DNA of 64,000 bases. Source: Methanotorris igneus Kol 5. GTDB lineage: Archaea > AGJL01 > Methanococci > Methanococcales > Methanococcaceae. The notes beneath the pieces were generated by a model. That model had not been told where the DNA came from and made no database searches. It saw only the letters and a list, made by a program, of their open reading frames with translations. Shown here one piece after another: positions 17,469-26,139 of this stretch. The position numbers were made by a program, and so were the translations under genes. The stretch's first letter is position 1, and each line of letters starts with the position of its first letter. The stretch lies in assembly GCF_000214415.1 (NCBI RefSeq), contig NC_015562.1, forward strand, positions 1,403,130 through 1,467,129, written 5' to 3'.

Positions 17469-19484
17469 TCAATCACTTAATATCTTATTGATAGCATTTT
17501 TGAACTCTTCTCCAGTTAACCTTTTTATTTCATAAGAGTTTTCCTTTTCCTCAATAAAATCTTTAAGAATCTCTTTTAATCCATCAACATCTCCATAGAA
17601 ATACTCCTCCAATAGTGGGATAATTTCATGATACCAAACAAACTCTAAATCTTCAAGAGTTTCAACACCTAAGAAATATGAATGCCCTATCCTATGGTCT
17701 CTATCTTTTAATTTCATGAGTTTTTCATTTAGAGATTTTAATAACTCTGCTAAATTAATTCCTTCAATTTGTTTATTTTTAGCATTATTCTCAATTAGTT
17801 CATAATTTGGCTCAACTTCTAAGAATCCAAACCTTCTCCTTAAAGCAATATCTAATAATGCTATACTCCTATCTGCAGTGTTCATAGTTCCAATTATATA
17901 TAGATTTGGAGGGACTGCAAAAGGCTCTTTTGAATAAGGTAACTCAACAATAATTTCATTGTCCTCACTTAGCCTCTTATCTTTCTCTAAGAGAGTTATT
18001 AACTCCCCTAAGATATTGGAAATATTCCCCCTGTTTATCTCATCTATTACTAAATAGAACTTTTGAGCATTTTGGAAATCTTCTTTTTTAAAGACATTTT
18101 TTGTTTCTTTATGTTCTTTGAGTTTTTCAATGACTATTTCTTTTATGGTTTCATAGTTAGGATTATATTCTAATTTTTCATTTTGAGAGTCTTTTATATT
18201 ATTGTTGATTATTTCTTTTAGTTCTTTATATAATGCAAAGTAATAGGAATCATAACTAGTATGCCTTATTTTATCATTTACATCTTTTGGACCGTTTATT
18301 CTTTCACCTTCAATTAAATCCTTTTCGAACATGTCCTTTAAAAATGGAATATTTAACGGGTAATATTCATTTACACTTTCATTTGGTTTTATTAATATAT
18401 TCGAGATTTTTTCGTTTTTGTATTTATAATCAAGTATTTTGAATTTTTTACCCATTTTAGTTTTTAATACACTACCAACAGGATATTTATCTTCAAATTC
18501 CTTTAAAGCTTTATCTAACAACCTATCTAAATCTATTTCCTTTTTAATATCTTCTTTATCTTTTAGAGCTTCCCAAATTGCTAAAATACACATTTTTTTA
18601 AATATTCCATCCTCAACTTCATAAGTTATATTTCCATCTTCAGTTGTTTTTGGCTTAAGTCCTTCTATAAAATCTTCATAGGAGTAAGATTGATGGAAAG
18701 TTATAAATTTATAATATCCTTTACCCTCTACATATTTTAAAGCTGAATGTGTTTTCCCTGTCCCTGGAACTCCATATAATATTATCTGCCTCTTTTTATC
18801 TAAGATTTTGTCCATTTTTTCTTTTATTTCTGGTGGAACAGTATTGGAGTCACTTATTATATTATTACTAGTACTATTTTTAGAATTATTAGGTTTGGGT
18901 ACTTCTCCATATTCATATAAAGCATAAGAAGTTTTGATACTATCCTCAATATTTCTTACATTTTCTGAAATTTTCTTAAATACATTGATAGCATCTTCAT
19001 AATTTCCTTTTGCACCTGCAAGATGGATATTCACTAAACCTAATTTTTCAATAGCATCTGATATTTTATGATTTAGGGGTATGAACCATTCAGGTTTTAA
19101 AATATGTCCTAATGTAGAAACCACAGTTATACTGGCAGATTTTGTACCTTTATCAGATAAGAGGTTCTTGAAAGCATTATATGCATCATCCTTAGTTTCT
19201 GCTGATTTTACATTTCTAATAAATTCTATTAATTTTTCTCTTGTAGGCTCATCTCTCAGAGCTTGTGAAAAATTTGATGGAAATCCAGTTTCTATATAAC
19301 ATATGCTTGTTGCTTTACCTACAATATCTCTCCAACCTTCATCATATTTTTTATTCTTCAATTCATCTAACTTTTCAACCAATTCATTTTTAATACTCTT
19401 AAGAATTTCTTTAATTTCTTCAACTTTATTTTTATCAATATTTCCATATTTTTTAATAATTTCTTCAAGATTTGTAATTTCCAT
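17469..19484 (-). CDS. mcrB: McrB-type GTPase of a modification-dependent restriction system
   Basis: This protein of about 671 residues has an N-terminal DNA-recognition-type region (about 1-190, with GWRDIVGKATSICYIETGFP) that is not the classical DUF3578 domain of E. coli McrB. After a Ser/Asn-rich linker comes the McrB AAA+ motor: Walker A YGVPGTGKTHSALKY (about residue 238), FHQSYSYEDFIEGLKP, Walker B LVIDEINRGNISNILGELI, sensor MNTADRSIALLDIALRRRF. I preferred the ATG at 19484 because AAGGCGATA precedes it. McrC follows at once. The N-terminal domain probably sets which modified base is recognised. Confidence 0.88.
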   Translation of the reverse strand: MEITNLEEIIKKYGNIDKNKVEEIKEILKSIKNELVEKLDELKNKKYDEGWRDIVGKATSICYIETGFPSNFSQALRDEPTREKLIEFIRNVKSAETKDDAYNAFKNLLSDKGTKSASITVVSTLGHILKPEWFIPLNHKISDAIEKLGLVNIHLAGAKGNYEDAINVFKKISENVRNIEDSIKTSYALYEYGEVPKPNNSKNSTSNNIISDSNTVPPEIKEKMDKILDKKRQIILYGVPGTGKTHSALKYVEGKGYYKFITFHQSYSYEDFIEGLKPKTTEDGNITYEVEDGIFKKMCILAIWEALKDKEDIKKEIDLDRLLDKALKEFEDKYPVGSVLKTKMGKKFKILDYKYKNEKISNILIKPNESVNEYYPLNIPFLKDMFEKDLIEGERINGPKDVNDKIRHTSYDSYYFALYKELKEIINNNIKDSQNEKLEYNPNYETIKEIVIEKLKEHKETKNVFKKEDFQNAQKFYLVIDEINRGNISNILGELITLLEKDKRLSEDNEIIVELPYSKEPFAVPPNLYIIGTMNTADRSIALLDIALRRRFGFLEVEPNYELIENNAKNKQIEGINLAELLKSLNEKLMKLKDRDHRIGHSYFLGVETLEDLEFVWYHEIIPLLEEYFYGDVDGLKEILKDFIEEKENSYEIKRLTGEEFKNAINKILSD

Positions 19485-19503
19485 TACTATCGCCTTAATC
19501 ATT

Positions 19504-19523
19504 TATAGTTGCGAATTTTTTAA
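19504..19523 (+). repeat. Fragment of the TATAGTTG...GCGAATTTTTTAA repeat
   Basis: The sequence TATAGTTG-CGAATTTTTTAA just upstream of mcrB matches the terminal repeat found at 56207 and 58505 except for a four-base deletion. The rest of the 170-base gap between mcrB and the helicase gene is A/T-rich spacer with no gene. Confidence 0.4.
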
Positions 19524-19654
19524 ACTTATTTATATATTAATGAATTTAAATAATTTTTATTCTTAAGGGTGGTGCATAATTTATACATCTAAATTTATGT
19601 CCTAACAGCTCTTATTTACCTAATTATTAATTAGTATTAATAAGGAAAGGAATA

Positions 19655-22600
19655 CTAAATTTCTACTAATTCTAACAATATTTTTATTTTCTCTTCAACA
19701 CAATTCAAATCCTCTGGAGTGGAGATAATAACTACTTTCTCATCTAACTTAGCATTATCTATATCTCCTAATTTGATTATCTTATATCCCTCTTTTTTAT
19801 AAATTTCCTCTTTCTCTCTCTGTCTAAGTCTATAATCTAAGCTATCCACGCCATAATGTTCCCATAGAATTTCTTTATCTCCTAAGCATAGTTTAAAGTC
19901 TGGTAAAACTCCCAATTTTAAATACTCAGAGATTGGCTCATATTCATATTCTATTCCTAACTTATGAAAAATATCTGCCAACTTCTTCTCATCTTCACTC
20001 CTAACCTTTTCTCCTCTCTCAGTTTCTATAGCTCTCTCTTCATAAAAAGGAATTAAAGAGTCAATATCAAAATTGTCAAATAAATTAGTTTTTCTATTTC
20101 TTAACTCCGAGTTATAGACATTAATTAAATTCTCTAAACTCTCTTCAACAATTATCCATAATCTTTTTTTAGCCCTTGTTACTGCTGTATAAAGCATTTC
20201 CTTTGAGACAAATTTGTTTAATCCTTTAGGAATAGCAACTATTATATTTTCAAAACCACTACCTTGGCTTTTGTGTATGGTTATGGCATAGGCATGTTCT
20301 ATATTATCATCACTAACATATACATAAGGTCTTCTTTCATTTTCATCAGAATAGAATTTTATTGCATATTTTTTATAATTTTTATTGTAGAAATATACAT
20401 AACCCATCATCCCATTATAAATCCCTTTTTTGTACTTATTTTTAGTCTGAATAACTTTATCAGCTACATACTTATTTCCATAGAACAAATTTAATTTCAT
20501 TTTGTCTCTATATTTTTCAGGGACAAACTTTGAATCTTGCCTTATATAGAGGTTAATTATGTAAGAGTTTAGCTCTCCCTTTGTTTTTGTTGGAGATAGG
20601 ATCTCTAACTTATCATCAAATACAGCAAATTCAAAGAAATTATCTTTGCTGTTCTCCTCCAATATTTTCTCTATAGCATCTTCTAAAGCTTTTAATAAAT
20701 TATCTTTAACAACTTCAATTGTTATAACCTCTTTCTCTCCATCTCTTATTCTATAAATTTCTTTATTATCTAAAACTTCTTTTTCTTTTAATAACTCCTC
20801 TAACTTAATCTTTCTTTCTTCTCCATCCATTAAGAATATTTCTGAAAACTCAGCAATTTTCTTAGATTCAGATCTTAGTGGAATCTCTAATTTTGCTATA
20901 GCATCTTTATTAACCCTCTCTAAGTATCTGTAAATATCATGGAATGGCTTTCCAGCATCTACTGGGGGTAGTTGGTTAATGTCTCCAACAAATACCAGAT
21001 GCTTCTCTATATCAACACATTTAAATAAATTCCCTAATATTTTAGTGTCTATCATAGAGCTCTCGTCTAATATTAGGACATAGACCTTTTTCTTTGCATT
21101 TTCTGGAACATCTCTCAATACAAAGAAATCAAAATTAAAATAATCACTAAATTCTTGGGCTATAAATCTATGGATAGTCATTACTTTGACATTATTTATT
21201 TTCTTCTCCTTTAATTTCTCTCTAATAACCATTGCTGATTTTCCAGTAGGAGTTAGGATATAGATATCCTCATAACCATATTTATCCTTTAAAATTTTTA
21301 CTAAAGTAGATATTACAGTTGTTTTCCCTGTTCCTGCTGGGCCAGTTAAAATGCCAACTCTATTTTTTAATAGCTTTTCAACAGCTTCTATTTGCATTTC
21401 TATAGCTTTCTTATAATCTTCATCTTCTTTTTTCTCATTTCTCAAAAGCTTTTCTATTTCCTCTTTACTAACCCTAAGTTCTTCTTTTGGTTTATCAAGC
21501 ATTTTATTAATAGTTTCTTCTATAACCCTCTCACTTTCTTTTATGTCTTTTAAAGTAAACAATTTTACTTTCTCATTTCCAATAATCTTCTCCTCAATAA
21601 CTACTTTCTCTTTTATAATTTCCTCATTCTTCTCAATCATCTCTAAAAATTCTTTAAAGCTAATGTCTACCCCAATTTTATCAAAAATATTTTTAACCTC
21701 TCCAGTAGTTACTGTTGTATGCCCGTGCTTTAGTAGCCTCTTTAAAATCTCAACTAATAAAGCTCTTATCCTGTAAGGGTTATGTTTATCAAAATCTTTA
21801 ACTCTCCTCTGTTCCCAGGAATCTACTTCAATAAAACTAAATCCAGAAAAATCTTCCTTCTCTTTTAAATCTTCAACTAAGACATAGGGATTTTCTAAAA
21901 TTTCCTCTAAGCTAATGAATCCTTTTTTTATTTGTTCCTTTATTATTTTAATGTCATAAGCCATTAAATCATAGTACACTGCATAGTTTAATAAGAATTC
22001 TTTAAACTCATTTTTAAAGTCACTGTTCTCTTTTCTTTTTTCTAAACTCTCTTTTAATTCCTTATAAAGCTCCTCTTCTTTATTACTCTCAACAGCTTCA
22101 AAATATTTTGAATAAGCTTCTTTATCACCTAAATAGTATATCACTGCTGGCAATCCAGGGTATTTGTATTCTCTACCCTCTAATTCACTGATAACATTTT
22201 TTATTCTATCTAAAAACTTATCAAAATCCTTCATTACCCATGGCCTAAAAGCTTTATTTCCTTTTAGATACTCCATAAAGTCTGGATATTCCTCAATAAA
22301 TTTATTAAATCCTTCTAAAATTTCTATAGCTTTTTTTAATATTTCTATTAGGGTTTTATCAGTTATAATATTACACATCCCTCTAAAGTACCTACTGAAA
22401 TCTTCAACATCAAAAACAACTAAATGTTCAAACTCTTTATAGTCTAAATTTTTATCTTTACAAAACTCTATAAACTCCTGATAAGGTAGAGTAAATACAA
22501 TATCCTCTAAATCAAAGTCTATTTCAAAACCTAATTTGTTCTTATTTTTTTCATCTTTATTTATTATTTCTTTAATCTTTACACAGCCAATTATAACCTT

Positions 22601-22960
22601 ATTATCAGACAAAGGATTTTCTCTCACATGTATAACAGTGTATTTTCCTTTAACATAATCCAATATTTCCTTAAACCTTTCAACATTTGAGAATAATAAT
22701 GTTGGAATTCTACCAACTCTATTTCCTCCCTCTTTAATTACATTATTATTCTCAATGAACATTACTGATTCATGGCATGGCATTCCTTTAGGGATAGTGC
22801 TAATGACTCCTGAAGGGTTGTTTAAGCATAATTTTGAATTATATTTATTAAATTTTACATACTTAAAGCTTTCACAGTATCTATTCTCCTCTGGCTTTCT
22901 ACAAAATCTACCATTCCATCCTGAGTCATGCCAAGCTACTAAAGAAACTAAGTTCTTCAT
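19655..22960 (-). CDS. RecD-like helicase with N-terminal WHDSGWNG domain and C-terminal nuclease-like domain
   Basis: This 1101-residue protein combines three parts. An N-terminal region has the motif WHDSGWNGRFCRKPEENRYC (about residues 10-29) and further cysteines. The centre is a superfamily 1B helicase of RecD type: Walker A TGPAGTGKTTVIS at about 540, LILDESSMID, FVGDINQLPPVDAG, ITIHKSQGSGF, TAVTRAKKRLWI. The C-terminal 90 residues carry a PD-(D/E)XK-like pattern (LPDFKLCLGDKEILWEHYG, then REKEEIYKKEGYKII). The ATG at 22960 follows GGTGAT. It ends an operon with the 173-residue and TPR genes, and the architecture suggests DNA processing against foreign DNA. Confidence 0.82.
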   Translation of the reverse strand: MKNLVSLVAWHDSGWNGRFCRKPEENRYCESFKYVKFNKYNSKLCLNNPSGVISTIPKGMPCHESVMFIENNNVIKEGGNRVGRIPTLLFSNVERFKEILDYVKGKYTVIHVRENPLSDNKVIIGCVKIKEIINKDEKNKNKLGFEIDFDLEDIVFTLPYQEFIEFCKDKNLDYKEFEHLVVFDVEDFSRYFRGMCNIITDKTLIEILKKAIEILEGFNKFIEEYPDFMEYLKGNKAFRPWVMKDFDKFLDRIKNVISELEGREYKYPGLPAVIYYLGDKEAYSKYFEAVESNKEEELYKELKESLEKRKENSDFKNEFKEFLLNYAVYYDLMAYDIKIIKEQIKKGFISLEEILENPYVLVEDLKEKEDFSGFSFIEVDSWEQRRVKDFDKHNPYRIRALLVEILKRLLKHGHTTVTTGEVKNIFDKIGVDISFKEFLEMIEKNEEIIKEKVVIEEKIIGNEKVKLFTLKDIKESERVIEETINKMLDKPKEELRVSKEEIEKLLRNEKKEDEDYKKAIEMQIEAVEKLLKNRVGILTGPAGTGKTTVISTLVKILKDKYGYEDIYILTPTGKSAMVIREKLKEKKINNVKVMTIHRFIAQEFSDYFNFDFFVLRDVPENAKKKVYVLILDESSMIDTKILGNLFKCVDIEKHLVFVGDINQLPPVDAGKPFHDIYRYLERVNKDAIAKLEIPLRSESKKIAEFSEIFLMDGEERKIKLEELLKEKEVLDNKEIYRIRDGEKEVITIEVVKDNLLKALEDAIEKILEENSKDNFFEFAVFDDKLEILSPTKTKGELNSYIINLYIRQDSKFVPEKYRDKMKLNLFYGNKYVADKVIQTKNKYKKGIYNGMMGYVYFYNKNYKKYAIKFYSDENERRPYVYVSDDNIEHAYAITIHKSQGSGFENIIVAIPKGLNKFVSKEMLYTAVTRAKKRLWIIVEESLENLINVYNSELRNRKTNLFDNFDIDSLIPFYEERAIETERGEKVRSEDEKKLADIFHKLGIEYEYEPISEYLKLGVLPDFKLCLGDKEILWEHYGVDSLDYRLRQREKEEIYKKEGYKIIKLGDIDNAKLDEKVVIISTPEDLNCVEEKIKILLELVEI

Positions 22961-22979
22961 CTCTATCACCTCAACCTAA

Positions 22980-23501
22980 TTAATTTTTTAAATATTTCAT
23001 TATTCTATCTTCTAAAACATGAATTTCCTGTAAAAATCTTTTACTTCCAATTTCTTTCCTTTCTCTACCATTATTGCCCTTCTTTACCCAACCCATTTGG
23101 CTAAATCTAATTTTAATTCTCCTATCAGATATTACCATTTTACCATCAACATAAACTTTAAAGAATGGAGCATTTTTAAAACCAGATTTTTTATATAACT
23201 CTATCTCAAAATTATTTAGGAAATAATTAAATTTCTCTTTCAACTTACCATCTATTTTTTGATAAACTCTAGCTAACGCTATTGTTAGAGTATCAACAAT
23301 TATTTTGTCATTAACTTCAACTCCAACAATCATTTCTTTTTCATCTTCAACTATACTACTATCTAACACTTCATCAGACAAATCTAAATCTTTTACTTCT
23401 TCAAATTTTTTAATAATATATCTTTTAACTTCATCATCATTATTAATAACAAAAATTCTCTTTTCACTTTCAATTTTTTCTAATATACTTTCATTTGCCA
23501 T
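22980..23501 (-). CDS. Uncharacterised 173-residue protein in the helicase operon
   Basis: I do not recognise this protein. It is highly charged, with an acidic N-terminal half (DEVKRYIIKKFEEVKDLDLSDEVLDSSIVEDEKEM) and a basic C-terminal half (RRIKIRFSQMGWVKKGNNGRERKEIGSKRF) that could contact nucleic acid. No membrane segment or metal motif is visible. The ATG follows a strong GGGGGGAGGAC site. The helicase-nuclease gene starts 19 bases after it, so the two are probably co-translated and work together. Confidence 0.7.
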   Translation of the reverse strand: MANESILEKIESEKRIFVINNDDEVKRYIIKKFEEVKDLDLSDEVLDSSIVEDEKEMIVGVEVNDKIIVDTLTIALARVYQKIDGKLKEKFNYFLNNFEIELYKKSGFKNAPFFKVYVDGKMVISDRRIKIRFSQMGWVKKGNNGRERKEIGSKRFLQEIHVLEDRIMKYLKN

Positions 23502-23555
23502 AATGTCCTCCCCCCATAGTTTTTTTAAGTGAAATACTTTTTTACCATACTTTTT

Positions 23556-23639
23556 TTATATATATTCCATAAAATCTTTCCAAAGTTTTAATCTTCTTTT
23601 TAATTCTGGGATTTTATTTTCTATAATTTTAACTGTCAT
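23556..23639 (-). CDS. 27-residue ORF overlapping the TPR gene stop
   Basis: The peptide MTVKIIENKIPELKRRLKLW... (27 residues, ending FMEYI) starts at an ATG that overlaps the TGA of the TPR gene (ATGA). It predicts a basic amphipathic helix. It may be a small partner protein or the start of a truncated gene. There is no separate ribosome site, so translation would depend on the upstream gene. Confidence 0.35.
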   Translation of the reverse strand: MTVKIIENKIPELKRRLKLWKDFMEYI

Positions 23640-25552
23640 TTCCTATCATTCCTTCTTCTTACATACTCAACTACTTTTACAACATCCTCTAAGAGCGTAC
23701 TACATTCCTCCAATCCCTCAGGTACTTTATACTCCTCCCCACTTAGTATTGAAAGTAAAGCATCAGTTAGTGGCCACTCACTACGGTCAATTAGATCAAG
23801 AAACTTTTTAGCCTCTTCGACTGTCAAATTTCCCCCAACTAAGTCAAGGGCTACTTTTAAAGCATAAATATCAGTATTTACATCTCCGGTCATTTTTATT
23901 ATTCTATCAATATCTTCATTGTATAGCGTCACATGTCCAAACTCATGTTGGGTTTTGTAGTGAATACAAATTGACTTTATCATGCATCTAACTGCATCCC
24001 TCTTTTTTCCTAAATCTGCATAAGTTAGGGCTAAATTGTGCATTATCAAACCTTTCTCCTTTGGGGTCTTTGCATATTCTAAAGCCTTTTTAAGTATAGG
24101 CAAAGCTTCCTCAGAACGGTTCATCTCATAATAATGAGTACCTAAGTTGTTTAAGGTTATTGAATGAAACTTAGGAACTATTCCAAGTTTTATGGCTTTT
24201 TCATTAAACTCAACAGCCATTTTTAGATACTTCTCAGCCTCTTCAGGATAGTTTTGCTGTGGAGAATAAATCAGTGAAACTGATGTTGCAATATCAGAAG
24301 CCCTTATGTAATATTTCGCTGCCAGTTTTTTGTAAACTGGAAGTTTTGCATTTTCAAAAATTTCGTATATTTTCCTTAAAAATTCATCGCTACTAAATTT
24401 TTCATGCTCTTTTTCATAATACTCAGCTATGCTAATAAGTAGTTTTAAATATCCATCTGCATAGATGGTTTTTTCCTTTTCCCAAGCGCTTTCATACGCA
24501 TTTATGAGTTCATCTAAATCTTCCTCAGAGAATCCCTTTTCAAAAAATTCTTCAACTGTAATTCCTTCTGGTTTAACGAGCTGTTTAAGGTCTATTTTTT
24601 TACGTTCTTTTTTACGTTCTTTCTTTTCATTCTTTTTATTTCTGTCTTTTTTGAATTTAAACTCCATACCATAATATAACGCTCCATAAACCTCATGATA
24701 AATACCTAACTCAGAAGCTATTCTTTCTAATGTATTTACTAACTTATAGTTCAGCTCATTCCCATAGTTTGCTTTTATGTAACTTTCCACTTCAAAAGTA
24801 TCTATAATCATACGATTCAAAATTGGCATCTCATGTTTTCTTTCATTAATCACCTTACACAACTTCTCACATAATTTTCCATATTTTTCTAATATCTCTT
24901 CATCTTCATATTTATTCGGTTTTTTCTCATAGTATTCAGCAACACTTATGAGTAATTTTGCGTATCCATCTGCATAAAGTGTTTTTTCCTTTTCCCAAGC
25001 GCTCTCATACGCATCTATGAGTTTATCTAAATCTTTCTCGGAAAATCCTTTTTCAAAAAATTCTTCAACTGTAATTCCTTCTGGTCTAACATTCAATGGA
25101 TTTAGCATATAATTACATATTCTTTCAGCCTTTTCACAAATAGGTCTCAAAACCTTCCAATATGTTAGTTTTCTATTTTTTTCCTTTTGTTTAAATTCTT
25201 CTAAATTTACTTCATATTTTCCATCAGAGTTTATTTTAACCAATCTGCCTGTAATCTCCTCTAATGTCTGCTCTAAGGGACACCATACCATAGAACTTAC
25301 CATTTTTTCATACTTGTCCTTTTCTACAAGATATATGCAGTAAAGGAAAGCCCTTAGTTCTTTTATACTCACTCCATCAGCATATCCTGCGTATTGTTGA
25401 AGATAATATATAACCGTGGCTATCATTGGACGCCTTCTAACAGATGCAAAATTGCCCCAATCCATACATTTATCTGATTCTCTAAGTTTTTTAAGACAGT
25501 TTTCAATTTCATCTTTTCTTTGCTCGTAGAGTTCCATTAAAGGGGTTTTCAT
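23636..25552 (-). CDS. TPR-repeat protein with an internal domain duplication
   Basis: This 638-residue helical protein has no recognised enzyme motif. Residues 157-210 and 328-381 are nearly the same sequence (GITVEEFFEKGFSE.DLD.LI, AYESAWEKEKT.YADGY), so a unit of about 171 residues has been duplicated, with a Lys/Arg-rich linker (about 301-323) before the second copy. TPR repeats follow (AEKYLKMAVEFNEKAIKLG, ITLNNLGTHYYEMNRSEEAL, LIMHNLALTYADLGKKRDAV, about 430-530). The ATG follows GGGGTGG. It heads the operon with the 173-residue protein and the helicase-nuclease, suggesting a sensor or scaffold role. Confidence 0.72.
   Translation of the reverse strand: MKTPLMELYEQRKDEIENCLKKLRESDKCMDWGNFASVRRRPMIATVIYYLQQYAGYADGVSIKELRAFLYCIYLVEKDKYEKMVSSMVWCPLEQTLEEITGRLVKINSDGKYEVNLEEFKQKEKNRKLTYWKVLRPICEKAERICNYMLNPLNVRPEGITVEEFFEKGFSEKDLDKLIDAYESAWEKEKTLYADGYAKLLISVAEYYEKKPNKYEDEEILEKYGKLCEKLCKVINERKHEMPILNRMIIDTFEVESYIKANYGNELNYKLVNTLERIASELGIYHEVYGALYYGMEFKFKKDRNKKNEKKERKKERKKIDLKQLVKPEGITVEEFFEKGFSEEDLDELINAYESAWEKEKTIYADGYLKLLISIAEYYEKEHEKFSSDEFLRKIYEIFENAKLPVYKKLAAKYYIRASDIATSVSLIYSPQQNYPEEAEKYLKMAVEFNEKAIKLGIVPKFHSITLNNLGTHYYEMNRSEEALPILKKALEYAKTPKEKGLIMHNLALTYADLGKKRDAVRCMIKSICIHYKTQHEFGHVTLYNEDIDRIIKMTGDVNTDIYALKVALDLVGGNLTVEEAKKFLDLIDRSEWPLTDALLSILSGEEYKVPEGLEECSTLLEDVVKVVEYVRRRNDRK
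24410..25084 (-). repeat. Internal duplication in the TPR gene
   Basis: The blocks 24923-25084 and 24410-24571 encode copies of one 54-residue segment with few substitutions, and the DNA is also alike (for example TTCAAAAAATTCTTCAACTG occurs in both). The rest of the duplicated unit has diverged. Confidence 0.7.
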
Positions 25553-25817
25553 TAATAACCACCCCTATTAAAATTATTTAAAACTTAGTTTCATTGGAAA
25601 TATTTTCTCCAAAGTCTATACCCCCTATCATAACTGAAATTAAAGATAAATACTCTTCTATCGGATTTTATACACTGGTTTCTTTAATACAACTTAAAGA
25701 AGCACCTACTTTCCTTTTTATACGGTTCAATAAATAAAATCTCCTCTTTAAACTTTTTAACAATATTATATCGCCTAATTTTTTAAAGGTTCCACAATGT
25801 CATCCCCCAATTTATTT
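25553..25817. other. Spacer with no supported gene
   Basis: These 265 bases lie between the TM2 gene and the TPR gene. Short minus-strand stretches of codons exist, but none has both a start and a ribosome site. I see no structured RNA or repeat here. Confidence 0.4.
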
Positions 25818-26108
25818 TTATTTTTCACTAAAAATCACGGAATAAAGTCTTGCATTGTAGTCCTTTGCAGATTTGTAGGCAACATAAATCCCATAAATGT
25901 ATGGTATGAGAAAAAACCAAAATGTTAGTAATATTATTATACCTTTCCCAACTTTTCCAAGATACATTTGTCCTGCTCCAGGTATTAAGGCACTAAGCAA
26001 TACAGCAATTCCCACACTCTTCTTTTTCTGCTCATAATAGACAATTCTCTGTGTTTTATCCATATCCTTTACAAACTCTTTAATCTGCATAAATTCTGTT
26101 TCATCCAC
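25818..26108 (-). CDS. TM2-domain membrane protein
   Basis: This small membrane protein of about 96 residues has a charged N-terminus (VDETEFMQIKEFVKDMDKTQRIVYYEQKK) followed by a TM2 domain: helix 1 with ALIPGAGQMYLGKVGKG, a turn, and helix 2 IIILLTFWFFLIPYIYGIYVAYKSAKDYN. The function of TM2 proteins in archaea is unknown. I chose the GTG at 26108 because GGGGGGT lies six bases before it, whereas the ATG at 26123 has no ribosome site. It follows the amidotransferase gene on the same strand but is separated from the TPR gene by a spacer. Confidence 0.75.
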   Translation of the reverse strand: MDETEFMQIKEFVKDMDKTQRIVYYEQKKKSVGIAVLLSALIPGAGQMYLGKVGKGIIILLTFWFFLIPYIYGIYVAYKSAKDYNARLYSVIFSEK

Positions 26109-26139
26109 TCTATTACCCCCCATATTTTGAATTCTCTAA

